Shown piece by piece: positions 18,301 through 26,721 of a stretch of 64,000 nt of DNA (position 1 is its first letter; the number at the start of each line of letters is the position of its first letter). The notes under the pieces were generated by a model. The model was given only the letters and a program-made list of their open reading frames with translations, made no database searches and was not told where the DNA came from. The position numbers and the translations under genes were made by a program. This DNA is from Chthonomonadales bacterium (GTDB taxonomy: Bacteria; Armatimonadota; Chthonomonadetes; Chthonomonadales; CAJBBX01): positions 1 to 64,000 of the forward strand of contig JADLGO010000015.1 in the NCBI GenBank assembly GCA_020849275.1, written 5' to 3'.

Positions 18301-18584
18301 ACGGCGAACGCCTCGGGCAGGACGGCGTCCAGGATCTCGTCCAGGGCCTTGCGCGATCGGTCGCGGACCTCGGTGTCGGAGAGCCCGTCGCTCCGCATCG
18401 CATCCAGTCCGCTCTGCCAGCCGTTTTGCACCTGGGCGCGAAACTCGTCGGTCTTCCCGCGAAACTGCGCGTTGCTGAGGCGCTCGACCTCGGGCTCCAG
18501 CGCGTTGACGCGCTCCACGACGGCCCGGTAGCGCGCAATGTCGCGCTCGTTGCTGTCCACTAGCCTGCGGAGCCAGTCTACCAT
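15345..18584 (-). CDS. secA: Preprotein translocase ATPase SecA
   Basis: A 1079-residue motor that drives unfolded proteins through SecYEG. Walker A is LKTGEGKTL, Walker B region is [15 protein letters not shown], and the helicase motif region reads [20 protein letters not shown]. The C-terminus has the zinc-binding SEC-C motif [12 protein letters not shown] that binds SecB or ribosomes. It is longer than the usual 840-900 residues: about 80 residues rich in Pro, Glu and Gly interrupt nucleotide-binding domain 2 between DILLGG and GGLFILGTE, and there is another insertion after [14 protein letters not shown]. ATG 18584 was chosen by homology ([14 protein letters not shown]); the upstream open frame lacks family similarity. 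A consensus promoter lies upstream at 18728-18756. Confidence 0.96.
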   Translation of the reverse strand: [1079 protein letters not shown]

Positions 18585-18727
18585 CCGCTTGTTGCCTCTA
18601 TGTGGGGGAGCGTGGGGGCCGCTCGCCGCGGCCGCGCGGCGCGAGGGAGCGTGAACGCCGACCCGTCGATTCGGAATAGAAGCCGCCGGCGCCCTGTGTC
18701 CGGGGCGGGGCGGCGGCTGCGGAAAGT

Positions 18728-18756
18728 AGTATACCATTCGGCCGGTGTGGTGTCAA
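18728..18756 (-). promoter_or_regulatory. Consensus sigma-70 promoter of secA
   Basis: On the minus strand TTGACA (18751-18756), a 17-base spacer, then TATACT (18728-18733). This is one base from the canonical promoter, and lies about 145 bases before the secA start. Confidence 0.8.
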
Positions 18757-18786
18757 ACGCGCATCGGGCTCCAGTGCCGCGCTCGC

Positions 18787-18815
18787 TTTACACCGCGCGC
18801 CGAAGCGGATATACT
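18787..18815 (+). promoter_or_regulatory. Near-consensus sigma-70 promoter of rodA
   Basis: TTTACA (18787-18792), a 17-base spacer and TATACT (18810-18815). It diverges from the secA promoter with 30 bases between the two -35 boxes. Confidence 0.8.
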
Positions 18816-18879
18816 CCGAACGAGCACGCGCGCGCGTGCCAGTATCGGGCGGCTTCGCCCACGCCGATCGGGTACGGAC

Positions 18880-19977
18880 GTGATCGACACGCGTCTGCGA
18901 AAGAACCTGGACTGGGCCCTCGTCCTCTTCGTGCTCGCGATCGTCGTCATCGGGCTCGCGACGCTCTACAGCGCCTCGCGCGACAACCCCGGGCGCTACT
19001 TCCAGAAACAACTCCTCTGGGTGGTGATCGGCCTCGGCTGCATGGCCCTTGGCGCCACCATCGACCACGCGCGGCTGCCCCGGTTCGCGGGATCCTTCTA
19101 TCTGCTGACGATCTTCCTCCTGGTACTGGTCATGGTCGTCGCCCAGGAGGTGAAAGGCGCGACGCGGTGGATCCCCATCGGCTCCTTTCAGTTTCAGCCT
19201 TCTGAGTTCGCCAAGCTGATGATGATCGTCTGCCTTGCGACCTATCTGACGCACCGTCAGGAGAGGATGCACCAGATCGGGACGCTGGTGAGCTCCTTCG
19301 TCTACGTCGGCGTGCCCGCGCTGCTCATCTTCAAGCAACCGGACCTGGGCACTGCGCTGGTGCTCATCGCGATCTGGTTCGGGATGACCTACATCGCCGG
19401 CGCGCGCGTGCGGCACCTGGTGTTGTTCCTCGCGGCGGGCGCCGCCATCTTCGCGGGCATGTGGTTCGCGGGCGTGCTGAAGGACTACCAGAAGAGCCGC
19501 CTGGTCGCCTTCGTGAACCCACGGGCCGACCCGAAGGAGGCGGGCTACCACGTGCTCCAGTCGCGCATCGCCGTGGGCTCCGGTCAACTCTGGGGCAAGG
19601 GCTTTCGCCACGGTACGCAGGTCCAGGGGCGCTTCATTCCCGAGAGCCACACAGACTTCATCTTCACGGTGCTCGCCGAAGAGGGCGGCTTCTTCGCGTC
19701 GGCGCTCGTCGTGCTGCTCTACGGGGGCGTCCTGCTGCGCGGGACGGTCACCATCGCGCAGGCCGAGGACACGCTCGGGCGCCTGCTTGCGGCGGGTATC
19801 GTGTCGCTCTTCGCGTTCCACGTGTTGGAGAACATCGGCATGACCATCGGGATCATGCCGGTGGCCGGCGTGCCGCTGCCGCTGTTCTCCTATGGCGGCA
19901 GCGCCATGCTGCTCAACATGGCCGCCGTTGGAGTGCTGGTCGGCATCGGAATGCGACGACACGGGCTGGTCTTCTGA
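18880..19977 (+). CDS. rodA: Peptidoglycan polymerase RodA (SEDS family)
   Basis: A 365-residue membrane protein with about ten transmembrane segments. It polymerises glycan strands during side-wall growth together with a class B penicillin-binding protein. SEDS signatures are present: KGATRWIPIG, FQFQPSEFAKL, the catalytic-loop region SHTDFIFTVLAEEGGF and ENIGMTIGIMPVAGVPLPLFSYGGS, which is closer to RodA than FtsW. GTG 18880 is chosen because the membrane-proximal start TRLRKNLDWALV follows; ribosome site is weak. It is followed 44 bases later by a dehydrogenase gene that probably has a separate job. Confidence 0.88.
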   Translation: MIDTRLRKNLDWALVLFVLAIVVIGLATLYSASRDNPGRYFQKQLLWVVIGLGCMALGATIDHARLPRFAGSFYLLTIFLLVLVMVVAQEVKGATRWIPIGSFQFQPSEFAKLMMIVCLATYLTHRQERMHQIGTLVSSFVYVGVPALLIFKQPDLGTALVLIAIWFGMTYIAGARVRHLVLFLAAGAAIFAGMWFAGVLKDYQKSRLVAFVNPRADPKEAGYHVLQSRIAVGSGQLWGKGFRHGTQVQGRFIPESHTDFIFTVLAEEGGFFASALVVLLYGGVLLRGTVTIAQAEDTLGRLLAAGIVSLFAFHVLENIGMTIGIMPVAGVPLPLFSYGGSAMLLNMAAVGVLVGIGMRRHGLVF

Positions 19978-20021
19978 CCGCCGGCGGCCGCGGTCCGCGC
20001 GCCGGCAGGAGGGATGAGGAC

Positions 20022-21032
20022 ATGCTGTCGACCGCTATCCACTTCACTGGGCAGGACGCCGTGCAGGTCGTCCGTGAGCGGGCTGTCCATCCCGGGCCCG
20101 ACGAGGTGCTCATCGCCGCCCGGCGCTCGCTGATCAGCACGGGCACGGAGGGAATCTGCCTCTCACGCCTCTTCGAGCCAGGCTCGCACTGGGACCGCTG
20201 GGTTCAGTACCCGTTCGCGCCCGGCTACAGCATGGTCGGGCAGGTCGTGGCGGTCGGCCAGAACGTCACCCGATTCCGCGGCCTGGACCGCGTGGCGGTG
20301 CGCGCTCCGCACCAGCAGTACGTCACGGTGAACGCCGCGCGCGCGGTGCCGGTGCCCGAGGGCGTGCCCGACGAGGATGCCGCCTGGTTTGCCCTGGGCG
20401 CCATCACGCAGATTGGTGTTCGGCGGGCCGCGCACGCGCTCGGCGAGAGCGTCGCGGTGATCGGGCTCGGGCCTCTCGGCCAGCTCGTGACGCAGTATGC
20501 GCGCTTGCTCGGCGCGCGCACGGTGATCGCCGTCGACACGGCCGAGAGCCGGCTTCAGGTGGCGGAGCGCCATGGCGCGACCGCGCTGGTGCGCGCGACG
20601 GCCGCCGATGCCGCCGAGGAGGTGGTTCGGCTCGCCGACGGCCTGGGGGTCGAGGTCGCCTATGACGTGACGGGGAACGCGGCGGTCTTCCCGAACGCCC
20701 TGCGCATGCTCCGCCGATTCGGGCGGCTCGTGCTGCTCGGCGACACCGGCACACCATCGGAGCAGCACCTCACCTCGGACCTGATCACCCGGGGCCTGGT
20801 GGTGCTAGGTGCGCACGACAACAACCCGCCGCCGGCAGCGACGGACCACGCCCCCTGGAGCCACGAGGCGATGTGGCGCCTCTTCTTCACCTACCTGCGG
20901 CGCGGCGACATGCGCGTCTCGGACCTGATCACGCACCGCGCGGACCCGCGCGACGCGCCGAGCGTCTACGCGCTGCTGCGGGAACGGCGGGCCGAGACGA
21001 TGGGCGTGGTGTTCGATTGGAGCGGCGTCTGA
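20022..21032 (+). CDS. Medium-chain (zinc-type) alcohol/sugar dehydrogenase
   Basis: A 336-residue NAD(P)-dependent oxidoreductase of the MDR family. The GroES-like part reads DEVLIAARRSLISTGTEG and the Rossmann part AVIGLGPLGQLVTQYARLLGA, a typical GxGxxG fold. The family's structural zinc cysteines are not seen, as in several sugar or bacteriochlorophyllide-like members (the STGTEG motif occurs in this group). GGAGGGATGAGGAC precedes ATG 20022. The next gene on the opposite strand is a Gfo/Idh dehydrogenase, suggesting a sugar-oxidation locus. Substrate not assigned. Confidence 0.8.
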   Translation: MLSTAIHFTGQDAVQVVRERAVHPGPDEVLIAARRSLISTGTEGICLSRLFEPGSHWDRWVQYPFAPGYSMVGQVVAVGQNVTRFRGLDRVAVRAPHQQYVTVNAARAVPVPEGVPDEDAAWFALGAITQIGVRRAAHALGESVAVIGLGPLGQLVTQYARLLGARTVIAVDTAESRLQVAERHGATALVRATAADAAEEVVRLADGLGVEVAYDVTGNAAVFPNALRMLRRFGRLVLLGDTGTPSEQHLTSDLITRGLVVLGAHDNNPPPAATDHAPWSHEAMWRLFFTYLRRGDMRVSDLITHRADPRDAPSVYALLRERRAETMGVVFDWSGV

Positions 21033-21056
21033 CGTCGATCGGAGCGCCGGCGACGG

Positions 21057-22010
21057 TCACGCCAGTCGGCTGTGGTAGATGCGCTCGACAAGCTCCATCG
21101 TGCGGACCGCGTCGGCGAGCGAGGTGAGCGGCGTGACGCCGTCACGGATGCAGTCGATAAAGTGGCGATTCTCGGCCTCGAACCCGTAGTAGACGCGGAA
21201 CTCCTCGCTTCCAGCGACGGTGCGGCTGGCGAGCACCTCCGGTGCGCCCCCGTCCTCGAGCAGCACGGCCTCGCCGTCCGGGTCCGCGTAGGCGGAGACG
21301 CCGGGCCCATGCATCTCAAAACGATGGACTCGTCCGCCGACGGTCCAGTTCGATAGGAGCACGCCCGTCGCCCCGCCCGCGAAGCGCACGAGCGCGTTGA
21401 ACGCGTTGTCGTAGTCGGCTTCCCGACGGTCGACCAGGCTCGCCACGGTCCGCGCCTCCCCGCCCATCCAGCGGAGCATGTCGACCGCGTGCACCGCGTC
21501 GCAGGTCAGTACGTCGGTGGCTCCGCGGTAGTAGGCAGGCTGGTCGCGGTAGCACTTGTAGAACGAAGCGACGCACTGTGTGACCGGCCCGCGGGCGAGC
21601 ACGCGGTCGCGGCAGGCGCGCATGAGCGGGATGAAGCGCCGGTTGAACCCCACCATGCCCAGCACGCCGCTCCGCTCGGCCGCGGCCGCCATCTGGCGGC
21701 ACTGCTCCACCGTGACGCCTGGTGGCTTCTCGATGAAGACGTGCTTGCCGCGCTCGAGCGCGTCGAGGACGAGGTCGAAGAGCTGGTGCGGCGGCATGAG
21801 CACGTACACCGCGTCGACACGAACCGAGTCGAGCATGCGACGGTAGTCGGTGAACGTACGCGGCACCGCGAAGGCAGCCGCGGTGCGGTCGAGGCGCTCC
21901 CGGTCGAGGTCGCAGAGCGCTTCCAACCGCACGTCGTCCATCGTGGCCAGGGACGGGTAGTGCACGGAATTCGCCATGCCGCCCGCGCCGATCAGCCCCA
22001 GTCGAACCAT
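21057..22010 (-). CDS. Gfo/Idh/MocA family oxidoreductase
   Basis: A 317-residue NAD(P)-linked sugar or inositol dehydrogenase. The Rossmann motif GLIGAGGMANSVHYPS starts at residue 4, and the catalytic-region motif EKPPGVTVEQC (EKP) lies about residue 95. The C-terminal half has the alpha/beta domain typical of the family (CDAVHAVDMLRWMGGE). GGGAG lies seven bases before ATG 22010. It follows the radical SAM gene by 31 bases and probably forms an operon with it. Confidence 0.87.
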   Translation of the reverse strand: MVRLGLIGAGGMANSVHYPSLATMDDVRLEALCDLDRERLDRTAAAFAVPRTFTDYRRMLDSVRVDAVYVLMPPHQLFDLVLDALERGKHVFIEKPPGVTVEQCRQMAAAAERSGVLGMVGFNRRFIPLMRACRDRVLARGPVTQCVASFYKCYRDQPAYYRGATDVLTCDAVHAVDMLRWMGGEARTVASLVDRREADYDNAFNALVRFAGGATGVLLSNWTVGGRVHRFEMHGPGVSAYADPDGEAVLLEDGGAPEVLASRTVAGSEEFRVYYGFEAENRHFIDCIRDGVTPLTSLADAVRTMELVERIYHSRLA

Positions 22011-22041
22011 GCGGCTCTCCCTTCCCTCGCTGTCGAGCCCA

Positions 22042-23589
22042 TCAGCCGTCGCCATGTCCGCTGGGCAAGCCGGTCGGCACGGCCCGCGCCGTATCGGGTT
22101 GGCGCGCCGCGGGCGCGCGCGTCACCGCCTGCTCGAGTTCGGGGGCCGGTTGGACGTGCGCGGGCAGGCCCGCCGCGTACTCGCGTGTCCGGCGAACGTG
22201 CTTGGCCACCAGATTGTGACCGTAGAGGCGGAAGAAGCCCGTCAGGTAGTTGCCGCGGAGCGCCGGCGCGGCGCAGCGGGGGAGCTGGTAGACCCGCCGC
22301 ATGGCGCGGAACGTCTCGACCTGCAGGTCACGCGGGGAGATGTGCCGGGGCCAGAAGACCGTGTGGTGTGCGTCGTAGTGGCTCCAGTCATCATCCAGGA
22401 TGCGTCCCTGGTCGCGCAGGTGCTCAAAGCAGCGCGTGCCGGGCAGCGGCGTGAGGATCATGAATTGGATCGTGCTAACGTCGTGGTGAATGGCGAACTC
22501 GGCCGTCGAGCGAATGGTCTCCACGGTGTCGCCATCGGCGCCCACCACGAACATGCCGTGCGCGCGAATGCCGTACTCACGGAGCACGTGAATTGCCTCG
22601 ACCACCTGCTCGACGCTCTGCTTCTTGTTGTACTCGGCCAGGGTCTCGGGATTGATCGACTCCAGGCCCAGGTAGAGCATAATGCAGTTGGTGCGGCGCA
22701 TCAGGTCCAGGACCTCGCGATCGCGCACCACCTCGGTCGCTCGCGCTTGCGCGGTCCATTGCTTCGGCACGACGTCGGCGCGGATGATGTTCTCAAGGAG
22801 CGTCTTGGTGCGGCGGGCGGACGCGCTGAAGTTGTCGTCGTAGAAGAAGACCCTTCGCAGGTTGAGCGCGCGCATCTGCCTCATCTCGGCAATGACGCTT
22901 CGCGGGTCGTCCGGGTCGACGGAGCGGTAGCGCATCCTCTGCCCGAACATCTCGATGACGGAGCAGAACTGGCAGTCAAACGGGCATCCGCGGGACGTGG
23001 CGATCGGCGCGATGTGCATGCGCTCCCGGCCGACGATGCTCGCCAGGTCTGGGAACGGCAGGGAGTCCAGGTCGGCGATGATGGGATTCCTGTCGATGCG
23101 CTGGGAGGGGTCCTGGCGCAACCGGCGGCCAAGGATAGGAGACGATGGCGCGGGCCCGTCCTGCAGGGACCGCACCAGGTCGACGAAGGCGGCCTCGGCC
23201 TCGCCCATCACCACGTAGTCGACCGCCGGGAGCGCGAAGCCGTGGCGGGCGGCGAAGGCCGCGTCGAACGCTTCGTCCGGCATGAAGGTTGCGTGGACGC
23301 CGCCGATCACGACGACGGCGCGCGGGTTTCGCCGCTTGATCTCGCTTCCCAGTCGGTAGGCCGCGATGGCGGTCGACGTGGTCGTTGAGATGCCCACCAG
23401 GTCGCATTCGAACAGGTAGTCGCGATCGATGGCGGCGATGTCCTCGCAGTAGACGCGGATGTCCTGATGCCCCTCGCGGCGGAGCAGGGCCGAGAGGAGC
23501 GGAAGCCCGAGCCTTGGCAGCGCGACGCGGCTGTAGACGTGGTACCCGGGTGCGCGCGGCTCGACGAGAGCGATCTTCCGGATATGCAT
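22042..23589 (-). CDS. B12-binding radical SAM enzyme
   Basis: A 515-residue protein with an N-terminal B12-binding domain (about residues 1-140; DLVGISTTTSTAIAAY, VVVIGGVHATFMP) and a radical SAM core whose cluster motif is CPFDCQFCSV (CxxxCxxC) after ATSRG. Members of this class methylate or cyclise diverse substrates, including BchE-like and hopanoid methyltransferases. The C-terminal tail (HNLVAKHVRRTREY) is basic. No neighbour names the product; the downstream gene is a sugar dehydrogenase. ATG 23589 fits the AGGGGTGG site and the family's start. Confidence 0.85.
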   Translation of the reverse strand: MHIRKIALVEPRAPGYHVYSRVALPRLGLPLLSALLRREGHQDIRVYCEDIAAIDRDYLFECDLVGISTTTSTAIAAYRLGSEIKRRNPRAVVVIGGVHATFMPDEAFDAAFAARHGFALPAVDYVVMGEAEAAFVDLVRSLQDGPAPSSPILGRRLRQDPSQRIDRNPIIADLDSLPFPDLASIVGRERMHIAPIATSRGCPFDCQFCSVIEMFGQRMRYRSVDPDDPRSVIAEMRQMRALNLRRVFFYDDNFSASARRTKTLLENIIRADVVPKQWTAQARATEVVRDREVLDLMRRTNCIMLYLGLESINPETLAEYNKKQSVEQVVEAIHVLREYGIRAHGMFVVGADGDTVETIRSTAEFAIHHDVSTIQFMILTPLPGTRCFEHLRDQGRILDDDWSHYDAHHTVFWPRHISPRDLQVETFRAMRRVYQLPRCAAPALRGNYLTGFFRLYGHNLVAKHVRRTREYAAGLPAHVQPAPELEQAVTRAPAARQPDTARAVPTGLPSGHGDG

Positions 23590-23910
23590 GGCGGCCACCC
23601 CTGCGGGAGACGGAACCGCGCCCGGCACGGGCGGTGACTCGGCGGACCGACGGCAAGGCGCCGGCGGATGAAGCGCGGGGTCGACGGCGCCGTTCCAGCC
23701 CTCTGCGGTTCGCCGCCCCGGTCTCGCTTCCCTCCTGCCGCCGCGACGCAGGCCGCGGGCGCTCCGCCTGGCGTGTCGGGGCAATGCTCGGCGGGTCGGC
23801 GTGCGCCCGAGCGCGGCCGGGTGCAGGAGTCTGAGCGGGCGAGCGTCCAACTGGCCGCGGCGCCGCCCACACGCACGGGCGGCCGAACGTCACGGCAAGA
23901 GGATCGCTGG
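23590..23910. other. 321-base gap between divergent genes
   Basis: GC-rich sequence between the radical SAM gene and the transporter gene. I see no clear promoter hexamers, hairpins or protein-like frame with family similarity; the open frames here have no ribosome site. Confidence 0.4.
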
Positions 23911-26370
23911 ATGGCAGACGCCCGGCCGCCACTGAACCGCCTGGAGATCGTGCGCTCGCTGCGCTACAGCAACTGGGAGGCCGTCTTCTCGACGGCGCAC
24001 GTCACGCTGACCGGCGGCGCGTTCCAGACGGGATTCGCGCTGCTGGTCGGCGCCAACAACCTCTGGATGGGTGTGCTTTCCTCGTTCCCCACGTTCGCGG
24101 GCCTGGTGCAGGTCATCGCCTCGTATGCCGTGGAGCGCCGGGGCGAGCGCAAATGGTTCACCGCGTGGCTCGCCACGGCCTCTCGCGCTGTGTGGCTGCC
24201 GATCCTGCTCGTGCCGTTCCTGCTCCCCGTGGCAGCGCGCCTGCCCGCATTCGTCGTGCTGCTACTGGCATCGAGTGTGTTGCTCAGCGCCGCGGTTCCG
24301 GCCGCCACCTCATGGCTCGCGGACCTCGTTCCGCCCGACCACCGGGGGCGTTTCTTTGGGCGGCGCAACATGCTGGCCGGCATCACCACGATGGTGGTTT
24401 CGCTGCCGGCGGCCTGGTACCTCGATCTGGCCGGGAAGGGCGGCAGGAGCGGGCAGGCGCTCGGGTTCGCCGTGCTCTTCGGGCTGTCGGTCGTGGCGGG
24501 CCTCGTATCGTTCCTCTGTTTCGCCCGGCAGGCCGAGCCGCCGATGCGCGCCGCGGGGACGGCCGCCGGCGGCGTGTCGCTTCGTGATGCGCTCACGGTT
24601 CCCTTCGCCGACCGCGGCTTCCGCAACCTGGCGGTGTTCGGCGGCGTCTTCGCGCTCGCGCAGTTCTTTGCGGCGCCATTCTACACGGTATACGCGCTCA
24701 AGGTGCTGCGGCTCGACTACGTCTGGCTGCAGGTTCTGGGCGCGGTCGCCAGTCTCTCGGGGCTGCTCGCGATGCCGATGTGGGGGTATCTGAGCGACCG
24801 GTATGGCAACAAGCCGCTGATGGCCATCTCCGTGGCCGGCATCGCTCTGCTGCCCCTGCCGTGGGTGTTCACCCGCGCTGACCACCCGACGGCGGCGCTG
24901 GTGATCCTCACCCTCAACAACCTGGCGGGCGGCGTGTTCTGGGGCGGAGCCGGCCTCACCCAGTTCAACCTCCTCGTCGCCGGGACCCCCTCCGAGCGCA
25001 AGTCCATCTACATCGCCGCGATGTCGGCGGTCTCCGGCCTGGCAGGCGGGCTCGCGCCGATCCTGGGCGGCATCGTGGTCTATGGCCTGCGCGGCATCGA
25101 CGTGCCCATCGGCTCCTGGCATCTGTCCAACTACCATGTCGTGTTCGTCATCAACGCCGCGCTCCGCGTGGTGACCTTGCTCTTCCTCCGGGGCGTTGAG
25201 GGCGCGGGCGCCACGAGCACGCGCGACGTTCTGCAGCAGCTGAGCTCCGTGAAGGTCGGGACGATCGTGCACATGCGCCGCCTGCAGCATGGGCAGAACG
25301 AGCAGAGCAGGCGCCAGGCGGTTCAGGCGCTTCGGCGCGTCAGCGCGGCCCTGGCCGTCGACGAGTTGATCGTGGCGCTGGACGACCCGAGCCTGCACGT
25401 GCGCGAGGAGGCGGCTCAGGCGCTCGGCGAGATCGGCGACCGCCGCGCGGCGCCGGCGCTCATCCGAATGCTGGCCGACCGGGCATCGGGGGTGGTCGAT
25501 GAGGCCGCCGACGCGCTGGGGCGGCTGCACGACGCGCGTGCCGTGGAGCCGCTCGCGCGGGTGCTGGCCGAGTACGACGCGCCGGACCGAATCGCGGCGG
25601 CGCGCGCCCTCGGTCGGCTGGGAGCACCGGCCGCCGTGCCCGCGCTCCTCGACGCCCTGAACCGCGCGGAGCGCGCCGCATCGCCGGACGAGATGGAGGC
25701 GGCCATGCAGGCGCTCGGACGCATCGGTTCGCCCGAAGCGGCCTCCGCGCTCCACGCACGTCTTGCATCGCCGCTGCGCACCGTGCGCCTGGCCGCAGCC
25801 CGGGCGCTGGGTGATATAGCCTCATCGGCGTCCGCCGAGCCGCTGCTCGCTCTGCTGGCCGGCGAGGCCGACGAGGCCGTCATCGCGCACGCCGCCGTCG
25901 CGCTCGGCCAGATCGGCGTCGTCGAGGCTGCGGGGCCGCTGCTCGCCACGCTGGCGCGTGTGTCGTCGCCGGTGGCGCGCAAGCAGGTGCTGTTGGCAGC
26001 CGGAGCACTTGCCGGCGTGGCCGAGGGGTTCTACCCGATGCTGGCGCAGGAGAGCTTCGCGCGCGACCAGGCCGTGTCGCGCATCCTCCGGGAGGCAGCT
26101 GCCAGGGCGGCGCGGCCGCGTCCGCCCGCGAGCGGCAACGCGACACAGGCGGCCTCGCGCGTGCTGGAGGAGTACATCGCCGGCGACTACACGGCGGCCA
26201 CCGCTCACATGGTGGCGCTGGCCGGGCCGGCGGAGCGCGTTCCTGGCGCGCTCGGCGCCGTGCTCGCGTGGGCCACGGGCCGGGCCGGAGCCGGCGGCGT
26301 GCGGGCGGAGGAGTTCCTCCTCGCGCTCTATGCTGTCCGAGCGGCGGGCGAGGGACGCCTGCTCGGCTGA
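23911..26370 (+). CDS. MFS transporter fused to HEAT-repeat domain
   Basis: An 819-residue fusion. Residues about 15-430 form a 12-helix major-facilitator transporter (SDRYGNKPLMAISVAGIA between helices, and DHRGRFFGRRNM matching the conserved MFS loop). Residues about 470-720 are a chain of HEAT/PBS-lyase-type repeats, for example VREEAAQALGEIGDRRAAPALIRML and VRLAAARALGDIASSASAEPLLALL. A short helical tail closes the protein. HEAT arrays usually bind proteins, so this cytoplasmic platform may link transport to a partner or regulate it. Start at ATG 23911 has AAGAGGA upstream; N-terminal RLEIVRSLRYSNWEAVF is a normal MFS beginning. Cargo unknown. Confidence 0.85.
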   Translation: MADARPPLNRLEIVRSLRYSNWEAVFSTAHVTLTGGAFQTGFALLVGANNLWMGVLSSFPTFAGLVQVIASYAVERRGERKWFTAWLATASRAVWLPILLVPFLLPVAARLPAFVVLLLASSVLLSAAVPAATSWLADLVPPDHRGRFFGRRNMLAGITTMVVSLPAAWYLDLAGKGGRSGQALGFAVLFGLSVVAGLVSFLCFARQAEPPMRAAGTAAGGVSLRDALTVPFADRGFRNLAVFGGVFALAQFFAAPFYTVYALKVLRLDYVWLQVLGAVASLSGLLAMPMWGYLSDRYGNKPLMAISVAGIALLPLPWVFTRADHPTAALVILTLNNLAGGVFWGGAGLTQFNLLVAGTPSERKSIYIAAMSAVSGLAGGLAPILGGIVVYGLRGIDVPIGSWHLSNYHVVFVINAALRVVTLLFLRGVEGAGATSTRDVLQQLSSVKVGTIVHMRRLQHGQNEQSRRQAVQALRRVSAALAVDELIVALDDPSLHVREEAAQALGEIGDRRAAPALIRMLADRASGVVDEAADALGRLHDARAVEPLARVLAEYDAPDRIAAARALGRLGAPAAVPALLDALNRAERAASPDEMEAAMQALGRIGSPEAASALHARLASPLRTVRLAAARALGDIASSASAEPLLALLAGEADEAVIAHAAVALGQIGVVEAAGPLLATLARVSSPVARKQVLLAAGALAGVAEGFYPMLAQESFARDQAVSRILREAAARAARPRPPASGNATQAASRVLEEYIAGDYTAATAHMVALAGPAERVPGALGAVLAWATGRAGAGGVRAEEFLLALYAVRAAGEGRLLG

Positions 26371-26721
26371 TCCAGCCGACGCTCGGTCAGCGCGTGCCAG
26401 CGCCGGCGGAGCGGAGCGGCGAGCCGAAGCGCACGGTTCGTCGGCTGGTCCGAACGGCTCCAGAGCGGGTGCCTCACGCCGATCCCGCTCTCTCCCGGCG
26501 AACTTCGTGAAAAAAGCCGCGAAAGGGTTGACATGAGAGCAAACGGTAGCATATCATGACACTGGCGGTGCGGGGCCGCCCCGCGATCTTCGACGACATT
26601 CTGGCTCGCCTCGGCTGGCAGCGCCGGGTAGCCCGTCCAGGTGGAGGGCCCTGGTCCACGATCGCAAGCCTGACCCCGCGATGGAGTGCGTCAGCATGAC
26701 CATCGGAAGGAGCACTTTACG
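26371..26721 (+). other. 351-base gap with promoter and leader
   Basis: The sequence after the transporter is GC-rich and non-coding as far as I can see. From 26528 it holds a promoter (see separate entry) and a leader of about 160 bases before the HNH_repeat gene. No clear terminator is seen after the transporter. Confidence 0.45.
26528..26557 (+). promoter_or_regulatory. Sigma-70-type promoter of the HNH_repeat gene
   Basis: Consensus TTGACA (26528-26533), an 18-base spacer and TATCAT (26552-26557), about 165 bases before the GTG start. Confidence 0.65.

Noticed and set aside
17331-18563. Long frame opposite secA
   Set aside because: No start context and secA is certain.
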